64,000 bases of DNA from Hymenobacter nivis (GTDB lineage Bacteria > Bacteroidota > Bacteroidia > Cytophagales > Hymenobacteraceae). This document shows positions 52,050 through 61,273 of this stretch, piece by piece. Where the stretch lies: the NCBI RefSeq assembly GCF_003149515.1, contig NZ_CP029145.1:2542001-2606000 (forward strand), written 5' to 3'. Each line of letters starts with the position of its first letter. Position 1 is the first letter of the stretch. Under the pieces are notes generated by a model. That model saw nothing but the letters and a program-made list of their open reading frames with translations, was not told the DNA's origin and made no database searches. A program made the position numbers and the translations under genes.

Positions 52050-52949
52050 ATGGCAAAGCTCCCGTTCGTGTTTGGGCCCCTGCCCGGCGTGGCGCCCGGC
52101 CACGAGTTCCGCAACCGCCTGGAGCTATATGGCGCCGGCGTGCACACCCAAACGCAAGCCGGCATTAGCGCCCGGCAGGGCGAGGGCGCGGCGTCTATCG
52201 TGCTGTCGGGCGGCTACGAGGACGACGAGGATTGGGGCGGCGTTATCATTTACACCGGCCGCGGGGGCCGCAGCGCCGAGAGCAACCAACAGGTAGCCGA
52301 CCAAACCCTGACGGGTTCCAACCTGGAGCTGGCGCGCAACTGCACCACGGGGCTGCCGCTGCGCGTGATCCGCAAAGTAGAAGCCCGTAGCGGCAGCTTC
52401 TACCGCTACGACGGCCTCTACCGTGTGGCGGGCTATTGGGCGGAACCGGGCAAATCGGGGCCCCGCGTCTGGCGCTTCCGGCTAGAGCTGCTTCCCGACG
52501 ATGGCCCCCCCGGCTCCAATCCGGCAGCGGCGGCTTCCGTCGTGGCCGAAGAAATTGCGGCCTACGGCCCCGCGCCGCGCCGGGCCAGTACGGTGCTGCG
52601 CGTGGTGCGCGACACGGCCATCGGCCGCTCGGTGAAGGCACTGCACGACCACCATTGCCAGGTGTGCGGGGTGCAGCTCCGGGGCGCGTTGCCTTACGCC
52701 GAGGCCGCTCACATCCGGCCGCTGGGGGCCCCGCACCACGGCCCCGATACGTTGGCCAACGTGTTGTGCTTGTGCGCTAACCACCACGTTTTATTTGATT
52801 TAGGTGCCTTTGGCATTGCCCACGATTTCCAGCTATTGGGTTTGCCCGGGCGGCTCATCACCCAGAAAAAGCACCTCATTACCCCTGAGTTTCTGGCTTA
52901 CCACCGGGCCCATTTTTACGAGCCACAGACCAACGCCGGGCAGGAATAA
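52050..52949 (+). CDS. SRA (YDG) domain - HNH endonuclease, putative modified-DNA restriction enzyme
   Basis: 299 aa. Residues about 8-150 form an SRA/YDG domain: FGPLPGVAPGHEFRNR, GVHTQTQAGISA, ASIVLSGGYEDDEDWGG, YTGRGGR, the NLELARNCTTGLPLRVIR block and the name-giving YDGLYRVAGYW. Residues about 205-270 form an HNH nuclease: CQVCG, EAAHIRPLG, DTLANVLCLCANHHVLFD. SRA domains flip and read 5-methyl- or 5-hydroxymethylcytosine; SRA-HNH enzymes act as type IV-like restriction. It starts 9 bp after the M16 stop and is followed 13 bp later by an SRA-only gene. Confidence 0.92.
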   Translation: MAKLPFVFGPLPGVAPGHEFRNRLELYGAGVHTQTQAGISARQGEGAASIVLSGGYEDDEDWGGVIIYTGRGGRSAESNQQVADQTLTGSNLELARNCTTGLPLRVIRKVEARSGSFYRYDGLYRVAGYWAEPGKSGPRVWRFRLELLPDDGPPGSNPAAAASVVAEEIAAYGPAPRRASTVLRVVRDTAIGRSVKALHDHHCQVCGVQLRGALPYAEAAHIRPLGAPHHGPDTLANVLCLCANHHVLFDLGAFGIAHDFQLLGLPGRLITQKKHLITPEFLAYHRAHFYEPQTNAGQE

Positions 52950-52962
52950 GCCCCAACAAAGC

Positions 52963-53406
52963 ATGGCATTATTCCCCTTCGGCCACGTGGGCACCGCGCG
53001 GGCCGGCGACTTGTTCGACTCGCACCACGAGCTGGCCGAACGGGGCCAGCACCGGCCGCTGCGGGCGGGCGTGTGCGCCACGGCCCAGCACGGGGCCGAA
53101 AGCATTATTCTGGCCGACCAGTACGAAGACGACGATATCCACGACGACTACTTCTGGTACGCCGGACATGGCGGGCGCAACCCCAAAACCGGCCGCCAGG
53201 CCGACGACCAGGACCTGAACTACCACAACCAGGGCTTGGCCCGCAGCCAAACCACGGGTCGGCCGGTACGGGTGTTTCGACGCATTGCTTCGCCGCCGGC
53301 AGAACGGCAGTTATGCTACGAAGGGTTGTTACAAGTGGTGGCGCACGAATACGTAACGGGCAAGTCAGGCTACCAAGTGTGGCGCTTTCGGCTGGAATAT
53401 ATCTGA
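52963..53406 (+). CDS. SRA (YDG)-only protein, possibly truncated
   Basis: 147 aa from ATG 52963. SRA features parallel those of the gene before: FGHVGTARAGDLF, RAGVCATAQHGAESIILADQYEDD, YAGHGGRNPKTGR, NQGLARSQTTGRPVRVFR and YEGLLQVVAHEY (YDG changed to YEG), ending GYQVWRFRLEYI. In the upstream gene the same point continues into a linker and HNH domain. Here the TGA at 53404 is the first codon of the palindromic element, so a C-terminal nuclease part may have been cut off by that element. Alternatively it is a genuine stand-alone reader. Confidence 0.88.
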   Translation: MALFPFGHVGTARAGDLFDSHHELAERGQHRPLRAGVCATAQHGAESIILADQYEDDDIHDDYFWYAGHGGRNPKTGRQADDQDLNYHNQGLARSQTTGRPVRVFRRIASPPAERQLCYEGLLQVVAHEYVTGKSGYQVWRFRLEYI

Positions 53407-53727
53407 ACCACGGATTTATCGGATTGAGCAGATTAATCAGATTTCGGGGACGATTGCTTGGCTACTTTAATAATTAAGTACTTGACAATAATTGCTTTAC
53501 TTTATCAGGCCGTCATGCTGAGTGCAGCGCAGCGGAGTCAAAGCATCTCTAATGCTCAACTAATCTGGATTGCTGCCGCGGGAGAGATGCTTCAACTGCG
53601 CTCAGCATGACGTGCTACTGGCCTCGGCGTACAAGCCTGATTTATCAACCAATTTTGCTTTTCAGGGCCCTCCGAAATCGTCCCCAAAATCCGACCAATC
53701 TGCCAAATATGATGAATCCGTGGTTCA
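53404..53727. mobile_element. 324-bp palindromic (foldback/MITE-like) element
   Basis: Perfect 13-bp ends TGAACCACGGATT (53404-53416) and AATCCGTGGTTCA (53715-53727); similarity continues inwards for about 50 bp (AGCAGATT, GGGGACGATT and others in inverted order). Inside sits a GTCATGCT-type repeat: GTCATGCTGAG (53512-53522) with CTCAGCATGAC (53601-53611) and AAGCATCTCT (53541-53550) with AGAGATGCTT (53583-53592). No coding frame within. Its ends supply the stop of the SRA gene and the probable GTG start of the next gene. Confidence 0.8.
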
Positions 53728-54358
53728 AATAGATGCCTACGCCGCCGCCCACACGGCCCCCGAGCCGCCGCTGCTGGCGCAACTCACCCGCGAAACGCAC
53801 CTGCAACTGCTCCTGCCGCGCATGAGCAGCGGCCACGTGCAGGGGCGCTTTCTGAGCCTGCTGAGCCAACTGATGGGGCCCCGGCGGGTGCTCGAAATCG
53901 GCACGTTTTGCGGGTACGCCACGCTGTGCCTGGCCGAGGGGCTGGCCGCGGGCGGGCACCTGCACACCATCGAAATCAACCCCGAGCGGGAGGCGCGCAT
54001 CCGGCGCTACGTGGCGGCGGCGGGCCTGGCAGAGCGCGTGACGCTGCACATCGGCGACGCGCACGAGGTTTTGACCAGGTTGGCCGACGAAGTGTGGGAC
54101 TTGGTCTTTATTGACGCCGACAAGCGCGCCAACGCCGCTTACTTTGAAGCAGTTATCGGCCAGGTACGGCCGGGCGGGTTACTCATCGTCGACAATGTGC
54201 TGTGGAGTGGCAAGGTGCTGCCAGGCCACGCGCTGAAGCCCGGCGACAAGGATACGCTTGCTGTACAAGCATTTAACGACCAGGTGGCCCGCGACCCGCG
54301 CATCGAGCCCGTGTTTTTGCCCCTGCGCGACGGCTTGCTGCTACTGCGTAAGAGGTAG
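53720..54358 (+). CDS. O-methyltransferase (class I, SAM-dependent)
   Basis: 212 aa if it starts at GTG 53720, which lies in the right end of the palindromic element; the open frame to 53570 is within the element and unlikely. The start VVQIDAYAAAHTAPEP aligns with the usual beginning of this family (YAEAHSSPEP). SAM motifs: VLEIGTFCGYATLCLAEGL, HTIEINPE, DLVFIDADK (metal Asp) and GGLLIVDNVLWSG. It methylates a hydroxyl of catechol-like or other small substrates with a divalent metal. The original start codon seems to have been replaced by the element. Confidence 0.88.
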   Translation: MVQIDAYAAAHTAPEPPLLAQLTRETHLQLLLPRMSSGHVQGRFLSLLSQLMGPRRVLEIGTFCGYATLCLAEGLAAGGHLHTIEINPEREARIRRYVAAAGLAERVTLHIGDAHEVLTRLADEVWDLVFIDADKRANAAYFEAVIGQVRPGGLLIVDNVLWSGKVLPGHALKPGDKDTLAVQAFNDQVARDPRIEPVFLPLRDGLLLLRKR

Positions 54359-54429
54359 GGGCCCGCGCGGGACTCCGGGGCCCTAGCCTGCCTGTCCGCC
54401 TTTCCGCCGCCTGTTCCCACTGCTTGTTG

Positions 54430-57360
54430 ATGAAACGCTACTTACCGTTGCTATTGCTACTGGGCCCCGCCCTCGCCGCCCATGCCCAAACCGCCGTGAG
54501 CGGGCGCGTGGCCGACGGCAAGGACCAAAGCCCGCTCATCGGGGCCAACGTGCTGCTGATTCATTTGCCCGACTCGGTGCGCAGCGGGGCGGCGGCCGAT
54601 GCGCAGGGCGCGTTTCAGTTTGATAACGTGGCCCCCGGGCGCTACCTGCTCGACGCCTCGTTTGTGGGCTACCAGCGCCTGCGCCAGGCCGTGACGGTGG
54701 GCGCCGAGCCGGTGCGCCTGGGCACGCTGGCGCTGGCCGCGGGCGGCGTGCAGCTGAAGGGCGTGATGGTGACGGCCGCCGCCCAGCTGGCCTCGCAGAA
54801 GGGCGATACGACGCAGTTCAACGCCCGGGCTTTTAAAACCAACCCCGACGCCACAGCCGGCGACCTGCTCCAGAAGATGCCCGGCGTGACGGTGGGCACC
54901 GACGGCAAGGTGCAGGCCCAGGGCGAAACCGTGACCCAGGTGCTGGTGGACGGCAAGCCGTTTTTCGGCACCGACCCCGACGCAGTGCTCAAGAACCTGC
55001 CCGCCGATGCCATCGACAAAATCGAGGTGTTTGACCAGCGCAGCGAGCAGAGCCGGTTTTCGGGCTTCGACGACGGCAATACCACCAAAACCATCAACGT
55101 CATTACCAAGGCCGAGTACCGCAACGGCAGCTTTGGGCGCGTGGTGGGCGGCGTGGGGCCCGCCAGCCAGCGCGACGCGGCCAGCAACGACGCGGCCCGC
55201 TACCGCCTCAGCGGCAACCTGAACAACTTCCACGGCGAGCGCCGCATTTCGGTGCTGGCGCAGAGCAACAACGTGAACGAGCAGAACTTCGGCACCGACG
55301 ACCTGCTGGGCGTGGTGGGCAGCTCGAACCAGGGCGGCGGCGGCGGCGGCGGCCGCGGGGGTGGTGGCGGCGGTGGCGCATCCAACAACTTTTTGGTAAA
55401 CCAGAGCGGCGGCATCACCAAAACCAACGCGCTGGGCCTGAACTACTCCAACGCGTGGAACAAGAAAACCCAGCTCACGGGCAGCTATTTCTACAACCGG
55501 GCCGACAACCGGGTGCTGAGCAACACGCAGCGCTACTACGTGACGGCGGCGGGCAGCACCTACAACCAGGACGCCAACACGGGCAGCCTGAACACCAACC
55601 ACCGCTTCAACCTGCGCCTGGAGCACCAAATTGACTCGGCCAACTCCCTGCTCTTTATCCCGCGGCTGAGCTTCCAGCGCAACAACGGCAACAGCAGCTT
55701 GCAGGGCCTCACGGCCCGCAGCGGCGTGGTGCAGAGCCAGATTAACTCCGACTACGCGGCCCTGTACGACGGCGTGAATACGGGCGGCAGCTTGCTGCTG
55801 CGCCACCGCTACCGCCGCGTGGGCCGCACGCTCTCGCTGAACCTGAGCGGCGGCTACAACAACAAGGCCGGCAACTCGGACCTGCTCACCACCAACACCG
55901 GCTCGCCCCGCGCCAACCTCAACCAGCACAGCGACTTGACGCAGTACGGCAGCAACGTGGGGGCCAACCTCGCCTACACCGAGCCGCTGAGCAAAACCGA
56001 CCAGCTCCAGGCGAACTACAACATCAGCTACGCGCCCAACAACTCCGACAAGCGCACGCTGGACTACGCCGACGCTGGCCGCCTGAACCCGCGCCTCGAC
56101 TCGGCCTTGAGCAACGTGTTTCAGAACTACTACCTCACCCAGGCCGGGGGCGTCAGCTACCGGCACGTCACGCCCAAGTACCAGGCCAGCCTGGGCGTGG
56201 CCGGGCAGTATTCGGAGCTGATGAGCACCGCGCAGTTTCCGCGGCCGGGCACGGGCAACTATACCTTCGTGAACCTCCTACCCCAGGCCATGCTGAACTA
56301 CCGGTTTTCGCGCCAGAAAAACCTGCGCATCTTCTACCGAACCAGTACCAATCCGCCCAGCATCAACCAGTTGCAGGCCGTGGTAAACAACTCCAACCCG
56401 TTGCAGCTCACCATCGGCAACCCCAACCTGCGGCAGGAGTACGGGCACTCGGCGGTGCTGCGCTACTCAGCGTCTAACTTGCAGGCATCGAGCAACTTCT
56501 TCGCCCTGCTCTCGGGCTCGTTCACCCAGAACCCGATTTCGAACCGCACCCTGGTGGCCGCCCGCGACACGGCCGTGGCCCCCGAGGGCGCGGGCCTGGT
56601 GGCGCTGCCCGCCGGAGCCCAGCTTACGCAGCCCACCAACCTGAGCCAGCAGTACAATGTGCGCACCCAGGCCAGCTACGGCCGCCCCCTCAAGGCCCTT
56701 AAGAGCAACCTGAACGTGAACCTGAGCGCCAGCTACGCGCAAAACCCCGGCCTCGTGAACGGGGGCCTGAACTACGCCCGCACGCCGGCACTCGGCGCGG
56801 GCGTGGTGCTCAGTTCCAATATCAGCCCGCAGCTCGACTTCACGCTCTCGACCAACGCCACCCAGAGCTACGTGCGCAACACGCTGCAAACGCGCCTCAA
56901 CACCAACTACTATTCACAGGTCACGCGCCTACGCCTGGGCTGGATTGTAGGCCCCGGCATTAACATCCAAACCGACGTGGCCCACCAGGCCTACGCCGGC
57001 CTCTCAGCGGGCTACAACCAGCAGTACATCCTCTGGAACGCCAGCCTGGGCAAGAAGGTGTTTCCGGGCCAGCGGGGCGAGATTAAAATCTACGCCTTCG
57101 ACCTGCTGGGCCAGAACCGCAGCATCCAGCGCAACGTGACGGAGGCCTACTACGAGGACGTGCGCACCACCATTTTGCAGCGCTACTTCATGCTGATGTT
57201 CACCTACAACATCCGCAGCGGCAACGTGCAGGTGCCCCAGGGCCCCGGCGAGGGCCGCCCCGGGCGCGGCGAGGGCGGCGAGCGGCGCGGCGGCTTCGAC
57301 CGGCCCGACGGCGGGGGCCAGCGCCCCAGCGGTGGGGGCCCTAGCACGGACGGGGCGTAA
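54430..57360 (+). CDS. Outer-membrane beta-barrel protein with carboxypeptidase-regulatory and plug-like domains
   Basis: 976 aa from ATG 54430. Signal peptide (YLPLLLLLGPALAAHAQ). Residues about 23-105 are a CarboxypepD_reg-like Ig fold (VSGRVADGKDQSPLIGANV, SFVGYQRLRQ). About 125-235 is plug-like (TAGDLLQKMPGVTV, QVLVDGKPFFGTDPDAVLKNLPADAIDKIEVF in pieces). The rest is a 22-strand-type barrel of the OMP_b-brl_3 group. A Gly run with one Arg interrupts it near 301-317. The last about 40 residues are Gly/Arg/Pro-rich (GEGRPGRGEGGERRGG). It is probably a TonB-dependent or related transporter without a SusD partner; ligand unknown. Confidence 0.9.
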   Translation: MKRYLPLLLLLGPALAAHAQTAVSGRVADGKDQSPLIGANVLLIHLPDSVRSGAAADAQGAFQFDNVAPGRYLLDASFVGYQRLRQAVTVGAEPVRLGTLALAAGGVQLKGVMVTAAAQLASQKGDTTQFNARAFKTNPDATAGDLLQKMPGVTVGTDGKVQAQGETVTQVLVDGKPFFGTDPDAVLKNLPADAIDKIEVFDQRSEQSRFSGFDDGNTTKTINVITKAEYRNGSFGRVVGGVGPASQRDAASNDAARYRLSGNLNNFHGERRISVLAQSNNVNEQNFGTDDLLGVVGSSNQGGGGGGGRGGGGGGGASNNFLVNQSGGITKTNALGLNYSNAWNKKTQLTGSYFYNRADNRVLSNTQRYYVTAAGSTYNQDANTGSLNTNHRFNLRLEHQIDSANSLLFIPRLSFQRNNGNSSLQGLTARSGVVQSQINSDYAALYDGVNTGGSLLLRHRYRRVGRTLSLNLSGGYNNKAGNSDLLTTNTGSPRANLNQHSDLTQYGSNVGANLAYTEPLSKTDQLQANYNISYAPNNSDKRTLDYADAGRLNPRLDSALSNVFQNYYLTQAGGVSYRHVTPKYQASLGVAGQYSELMSTAQFPRPGTGNYTFVNLLPQAMLNYRFSRQKNLRIFYRTSTNPPSINQLQAVVNNSNPLQLTIGNPNLRQEYGHSAVLRYSASNLQASSNFFALLSGSFTQNPISNRTLVAARDTAVAPEGAGLVALPAGAQLTQPTNLSQQYNVRTQASYGRPLKALKSNLNVNLSASYAQNPGLVNGGLNYARTPALGAGVVLSSNISPQLDFTLSTNATQSYVRNTLQTRLNTNYYSQVTRLRLGWIVGPGINIQTDVAHQAYAGLSAGYNQQYILWNASLGKKVFPGQRGEIKIYAFDLLGQNRSIQRNVTEAYYEDVRTTILQRYFMLMFTYNIRSGNVQVPQGPGEGRPGRGEGGERRGGFDRPDGGGQRPSGGGPSTDGA

Positions 57361-57481
57361 CCGCCCGGCAGTGGGGCCCCAGCACGGACGGGGCTAGCCC
57401 GGCGAGAAGCGGGCGGCGCACAAGCAGCGCAAAGGCCGTTCTTTGTACTTTGCTAGTCTGCTACTTCCCTTGCGTTTATTG

Positions 57482-59620
57482 ATGAACACCCGCTTTTTGC
57501 TGCTGGGGCTACTGGCGCTGGCCGGGGCCCCGGCGGCGGCCCAGCGCCCGGGCGGGGCCCGCCCGGCCGTGCCGGCCGAGATGGACGCCCTGGGCCTGCA
57601 CCTGGTGCTGACGGCAGAAGCCCAGCGCCTGGTGCAGCTCCGGGCCGATGCGCTGCGCCGGCACCAGCCCTCGTTCCAGGCGCGGGTCGATTTGGCCGAC
57701 GCCGCGTTTCCGCTCATCGACCAAACCTTGCAGCAGGCGGGCGTACCGCGCGATTTCCGCTACCTCGCCTTGCAGGAAAGCGCCTTGCAGGCCGACGCCC
57801 AGAGCGCGCACGGGGCGGTGGGCTACTGGCAGCTCAAGCGCGAAACCGCCACCGGCCTGGGCCTGCGCGTGGACGGCGCCGTGGACGAGCGCAAGCACCT
57901 GGCCGCCAGCACCCGCGGGGCCGCCCGCTACCTCAGCCAGAGCAACGCCGCGCTGCGCAACTGGCTCGACGCGCTGCTGAGCTACTACACCGGCCTGGGC
58001 GGCGTGAAGCCCTATACCCTACCCACCGACGCCGGGGCCACCGAAATGGCCATCACCGCCGACACGTCGCCCTATGTGCTGATGTTTCTGGCCCAAAAGG
58101 TGGCCTACGAGCCCGCCTGCGGCCTGAACCCGCACCCGGCCCGGCTGCGCGAGCTGCCCGCCGTGCCGGGCCAGGGCCTGGCCCAGCAGGCGCAGGCCCT
58201 GGGCGTGCCGCCCGCCGCCCTGACCGCCCAAAACCGCTGGCTACTCGCCACCGCCGTGCCCACCGACGGCCGCGCCTACACTTTGGTAGTGCCCGTGGCC
58301 ACCGATGCGCAGGCCGCCGCCGTGCGGGCCCGCCAGGGCCTGGGGGCCAGCCCCGACCTGCCCGCCCGCCCCGTGGCCGACGCCCGCCACCCCGCCGAGG
58401 TGCGCGTGAACGGCCTGCGGGCCCTTATTGCCCTGCCCGGCGAAACCACCGCCGACCTGGCCCAGCGTGGCGGCCAGCACCTGCCCCGCTTCCTGCGCGA
58501 CAACGACTTACGGCCGTTCGACGCTGCCGTACCCGGCCGACCCTACTACCTCGAAGGCAAGCGCGACGATGCGGAGGTGGAGTATTACGTGGCGCAGCCC
58601 AACGAAACCTTAGCCGATGTGGCCCAGAAATTTGGGGTGCGCCGGCACGCGCTGTCCAACAAGAACCGCCTGGCTCCTTTTGAGGCCCTGCGCCCCGGCC
58701 GGGTGCTGTGGCTCCAGCACACACGGCCCCGCCACGTGGCCATCGAGTACCGCACCCCGCCCGAAACGCGGGCCCCCAGCCCCGCCGTGGGTGGCGCGGC
58801 GCCGCGCCCGGCCGTGCCCGCCGCCGCGCCACCCACGGCGGACCCGGCCAGCGACGACGATTCGGCGGATGCGCGGGCGGGCTGGCCGGCGCCGCTGCCC
58901 ACGCGCCCCCGGCGCCCGGCGCCGCTGCCCACGGCGGGCCCCTCCCCCACGCCCGCCGTGGTGTACCAGCCCGCCCCGCCGAAGCCCATTCCCATACCCG
59001 CCCCCATTCCCGAAGTGGCAAAGGAAGAGCCCACGCCGCCGCCCGCCCCAGCCGTGCCCGTGCGCCGGCCCGTGTTGCCACCCGTGGCCGAAACCGTCCC
59101 AGTAGTGGTGCGGGCCCCCACACGGCCTGGGGCTATCCTGGCCCCAGCGCCGGTGCGCGCGGTGGCACCCAAGCCAGCGCCCGCGGCCCCCGTAGCCACG
59201 GCCGCGCCCGCCGTGCCTAGCCACTATCAGGTGCAACCCCACGAGGGTGTGTATGCCATTGCCCGCCGCTACAACCTGCGCCCTGCGGACCTGCTGGCCT
59301 GGAACCAGCTGCCGCCCAACGCCGGCCTCACCGTGGGCCAAACGCTGCGCCTGACGCCGCCGCCCGCCGCCAGGGCCCCCAGCACCGTTAGCATTATTTA
59401 CCAGCCGCGGGCCACCGCCGCGCCGGTGGCAGGGGCCCCTAGCGCCTTGCCCGCCACCACGCCCGCCGTGTGGCACGCGGTGCTGGCCGGCGAAACCCTC
59501 TACAGCCTGGCAAAGCGCTACGCTTTGAGCGTGAACGACTTGCAGGCCTGGAACCACAAGCCCGACGCCAGCGTGCGCCTGGGCGAAGTGCTGCGCATGA
59601 ACGCCCCGCCCACCCGCTGA
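57482..59620 (+). CDS. Lytic transglycosylase with three LysM domains
   Basis: 712 aa from ATG 57482. Signal peptide (FLLLGLLALAGAPAAAQ). SLT-like catalytic domain about 75-200 with LALQESAL (catalytic Glu near 97), GAVGYWQLKRETATGLGL and LDALLSYYTGLGGV. LysM1 near 366 (YVAQPNETLADVAQKFGV), a long Pro/Ala-rich linker (about 420-575), LysM2 near 580 (YQVQPHEGVYAIARRYNL) and LysM3 near 663 (HAVLAGETLYSLAKRYAL). It cleaves peptidoglycan glycan strands in the periplasm (MltD-like). The GC-rich linker repeats PTP/PAP. Confidence 0.92.
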   Translation: MNTRFLLLGLLALAGAPAAAQRPGGARPAVPAEMDALGLHLVLTAEAQRLVQLRADALRRHQPSFQARVDLADAAFPLIDQTLQQAGVPRDFRYLALQESALQADAQSAHGAVGYWQLKRETATGLGLRVDGAVDERKHLAASTRGAARYLSQSNAALRNWLDALLSYYTGLGGVKPYTLPTDAGATEMAITADTSPYVLMFLAQKVAYEPACGLNPHPARLRELPAVPGQGLAQQAQALGVPPAALTAQNRWLLATAVPTDGRAYTLVVPVATDAQAAAVRARQGLGASPDLPARPVADARHPAEVRVNGLRALIALPGETTADLAQRGGQHLPRFLRDNDLRPFDAAVPGRPYYLEGKRDDAEVEYYVAQPNETLADVAQKFGVRRHALSNKNRLAPFEALRPGRVLWLQHTRPRHVAIEYRTPPETRAPSPAVGGAAPRPAVPAAAPPTADPASDDDSADARAGWPAPLPTRPRRPAPLPTAGPSPTPAVVYQPAPPKPIPIPAPIPEVAKEEPTPPPAPAVPVRRPVLPPVAETVPVVVRAPTRPGAILAPAPVRAVAPKPAPAAPVATAAPAVPSHYQVQPHEGVYAIARRYNLRPADLLAWNQLPPNAGLTVGQTLRLTPPPAARAPSTVSIIYQPRATAAPVAGAPSALPATTPAVWHAVLAGETLYSLAKRYALSVNDLQAWNHKPDASVRLGEVLRMNAPPTR

Positions 59621-59747
59621 CTTTTTCGTCTTTTCAGAAGCTGTTCGAGTTAATGAAAACAGTGATGCTTCGCTGTGCTCTACATAACGTGCTACTTTTT
59701 TCTAGCTCTGAGACCACACATTTACGCCTTTTTAGCCCAGTTGTCGC

Positions 59748-61208
59748 ATACGCTTTTTCTTCCGGTTGTTGGGCTTAGCACTGCTAGCGTTGGCGGTGGC
59801 ACTGGTGGTGAATACGTTGCGCGTGCCCCGGCACTAGCTGGGGGCCCAGCCGCCGCCCGCACCCGTGGCCGTACCCGATTCGGCGGTGGCGCGGCTGGCG
59901 GCGGCGGTGCGCATTCCCACGGTATCAACCAGCGATTTTGCGCAAACGGATACGGCGCAGTTTGGACGGTTCGGGGCGTTTTTGCGGCAGGCTTTTCCGC
60001 GGGTGCAGCAGGCGCTTACTTGCCAGAAATTCAACACTTACGGCCTACTTTACGAATGGAAGGGCCGCAACCCAGCTCTGCCGCCCCTGCTCCTGCTGGC
60101 CCACTACGATGTGGTGCCCATGCAGCCCGGCAGCGCAGCGCAGTAGCACCAGCCGCCCTTTGCCGGCCGCGTGGCCGATGGCTACCTCTACGGCCGCGGC
60201 ACGCTGGACGACAAACTGAGCGTACTGGGCCAGCTGGAAGCCGTTGACTACCTGCTACAAAGCAACTTCCAGCCCGAGCGCACCGTGCTGCTCGCCTTCG
60301 GCCAGGATGAGGAAACCTAGGGCCAGCGCGGGGCCGCCACCATTGCCGCCGCGCTGCAACGCCGCGGCATCCACCCCGCGCTAATTCTCGACGAAGGTGG
60401 CCTCGTCAAAACCGACGGCATGGCCGGCCTGGCCCAGCCCGTGGCGCTGGTCGGCATCAGCGAAAAAGGCTACGTAAGCCTGGAAATCAGCGCGATGGGC
60501 GTGGGCGGGCACTCGTCGATGCCGCCGGCGCACACCAGCATTGGCTTGGTGGCCACGGCTGTGGCGAAGCTGGAGGCCCACCCCTTCCCGATGCGGCTCG
60601 ACGGCGGCGTGGGGGCCCTACTCGACTATTTAGCCTCGGAAGTACCCTTCGGTAAGCGGCTGGTATTTACCAACCGCTGGCTGTTTGGGCCCCTGATTAA
60701 GCGCATGCTGGCGGCCACGGCCTCCGGCAATGCGGCGTTGCGCACTACCACGGCGCCCACCATTTTCCGGGCCGGCACCAAGGATAACGTGCTGCCCATC
60801 GGCGCCGCCGCCACCGTCAACTTTCGCATCCTACCCGGCGACTCGGTGGCCGGCGTGGTGCGCGAAGTCCGGCGCATCATCGACGACGAGCGGGTGCAAG
60901 TGCGTTTACTGAAAAAAGGTAACGAGCCGGCGCCGGTTTCCAGCACCGCGTCGGCGGCGTTTGGGGCCCTGCATCGCACCATCGGCAGCGTATTTCCGGG
61001 GGCCCTGGTAGCCCCCTACGTGCTGGTGGGCTCCACCGACGCCCGCAGTTATGCCGGCCTCAGCCCTAACACCTACCGCTTCTCGCCCCTGCCCATGGCC
61101 GAGGCCGATATCCAGCGCCTGCACGGCACCAACGAGCGGATTCGGGTGGCCGACTACGAGCGGGTGATTCAGTTTTACGTGGCGCTGATTAAGAATTTTC
61201 AGCCCTAG
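59748..61208 (+). pseudogene. M20 family peptidase with three in-frame TAG codons and lost start
   Basis: One frame reads through about 486 codons with no shift. It encodes a membrane anchor (RFFFRLLGLALLALAVALVV), then VRIPTVSTSD, LLLAHYDVVPMQPG (metal His-x-Asp), YGRGTLDDK (metal Asp), LLAFGQDEE (catalytic/metal Glu), SMPPAHTS dimerisation part, GTKDNVLPIGAAATVNFRILPG and a C-terminal GSTDARSYAGL. TAG interrupts it at 59835, 60144 (where the family has Trp before HxPPF) and 60318. The place of the start codon reads ATA CGC at 59748. Family: carboxypeptidase S/PM20D1-like exopeptidase. An internal ATG at 60420 could give a useless fragment. Confidence 0.85.
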
Positions 61209-61214
61209 TAAAAA

Positions 61215-61251
61215 GTTGGGCCCGCCCCGCGATGCGCGGAGCGGGCCCAAC
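61215..61251. terminator. Bidirectional hairpin between M20 pseudogene and desaturase
   Basis: Perfect 11-bp arms GTTGGGCCCGC (61215-61225) and complement (61241-61251). On the minus strand TTTTT follows, so it is a terminator for the desaturase gene. Confidence 0.8.
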
Positions 61252-61273
61252 GAAAATTAATAAAAACGCGGCG

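Noticed and set aside
54457-56166. 569-codon minus-strand frame opposite the outer-membrane barrel gene
   Set aside because: Pure antisense of a confident gene, with His/Val/Ala-rich shadow composition.
59835-60320. Amber codon recoding in the M20 gene
   Set aside because: Many intact genes in the window end in TAG and no suppressor tRNA or pyrrolysine gene is visible; loss of the start codon also points to a pseudogene.
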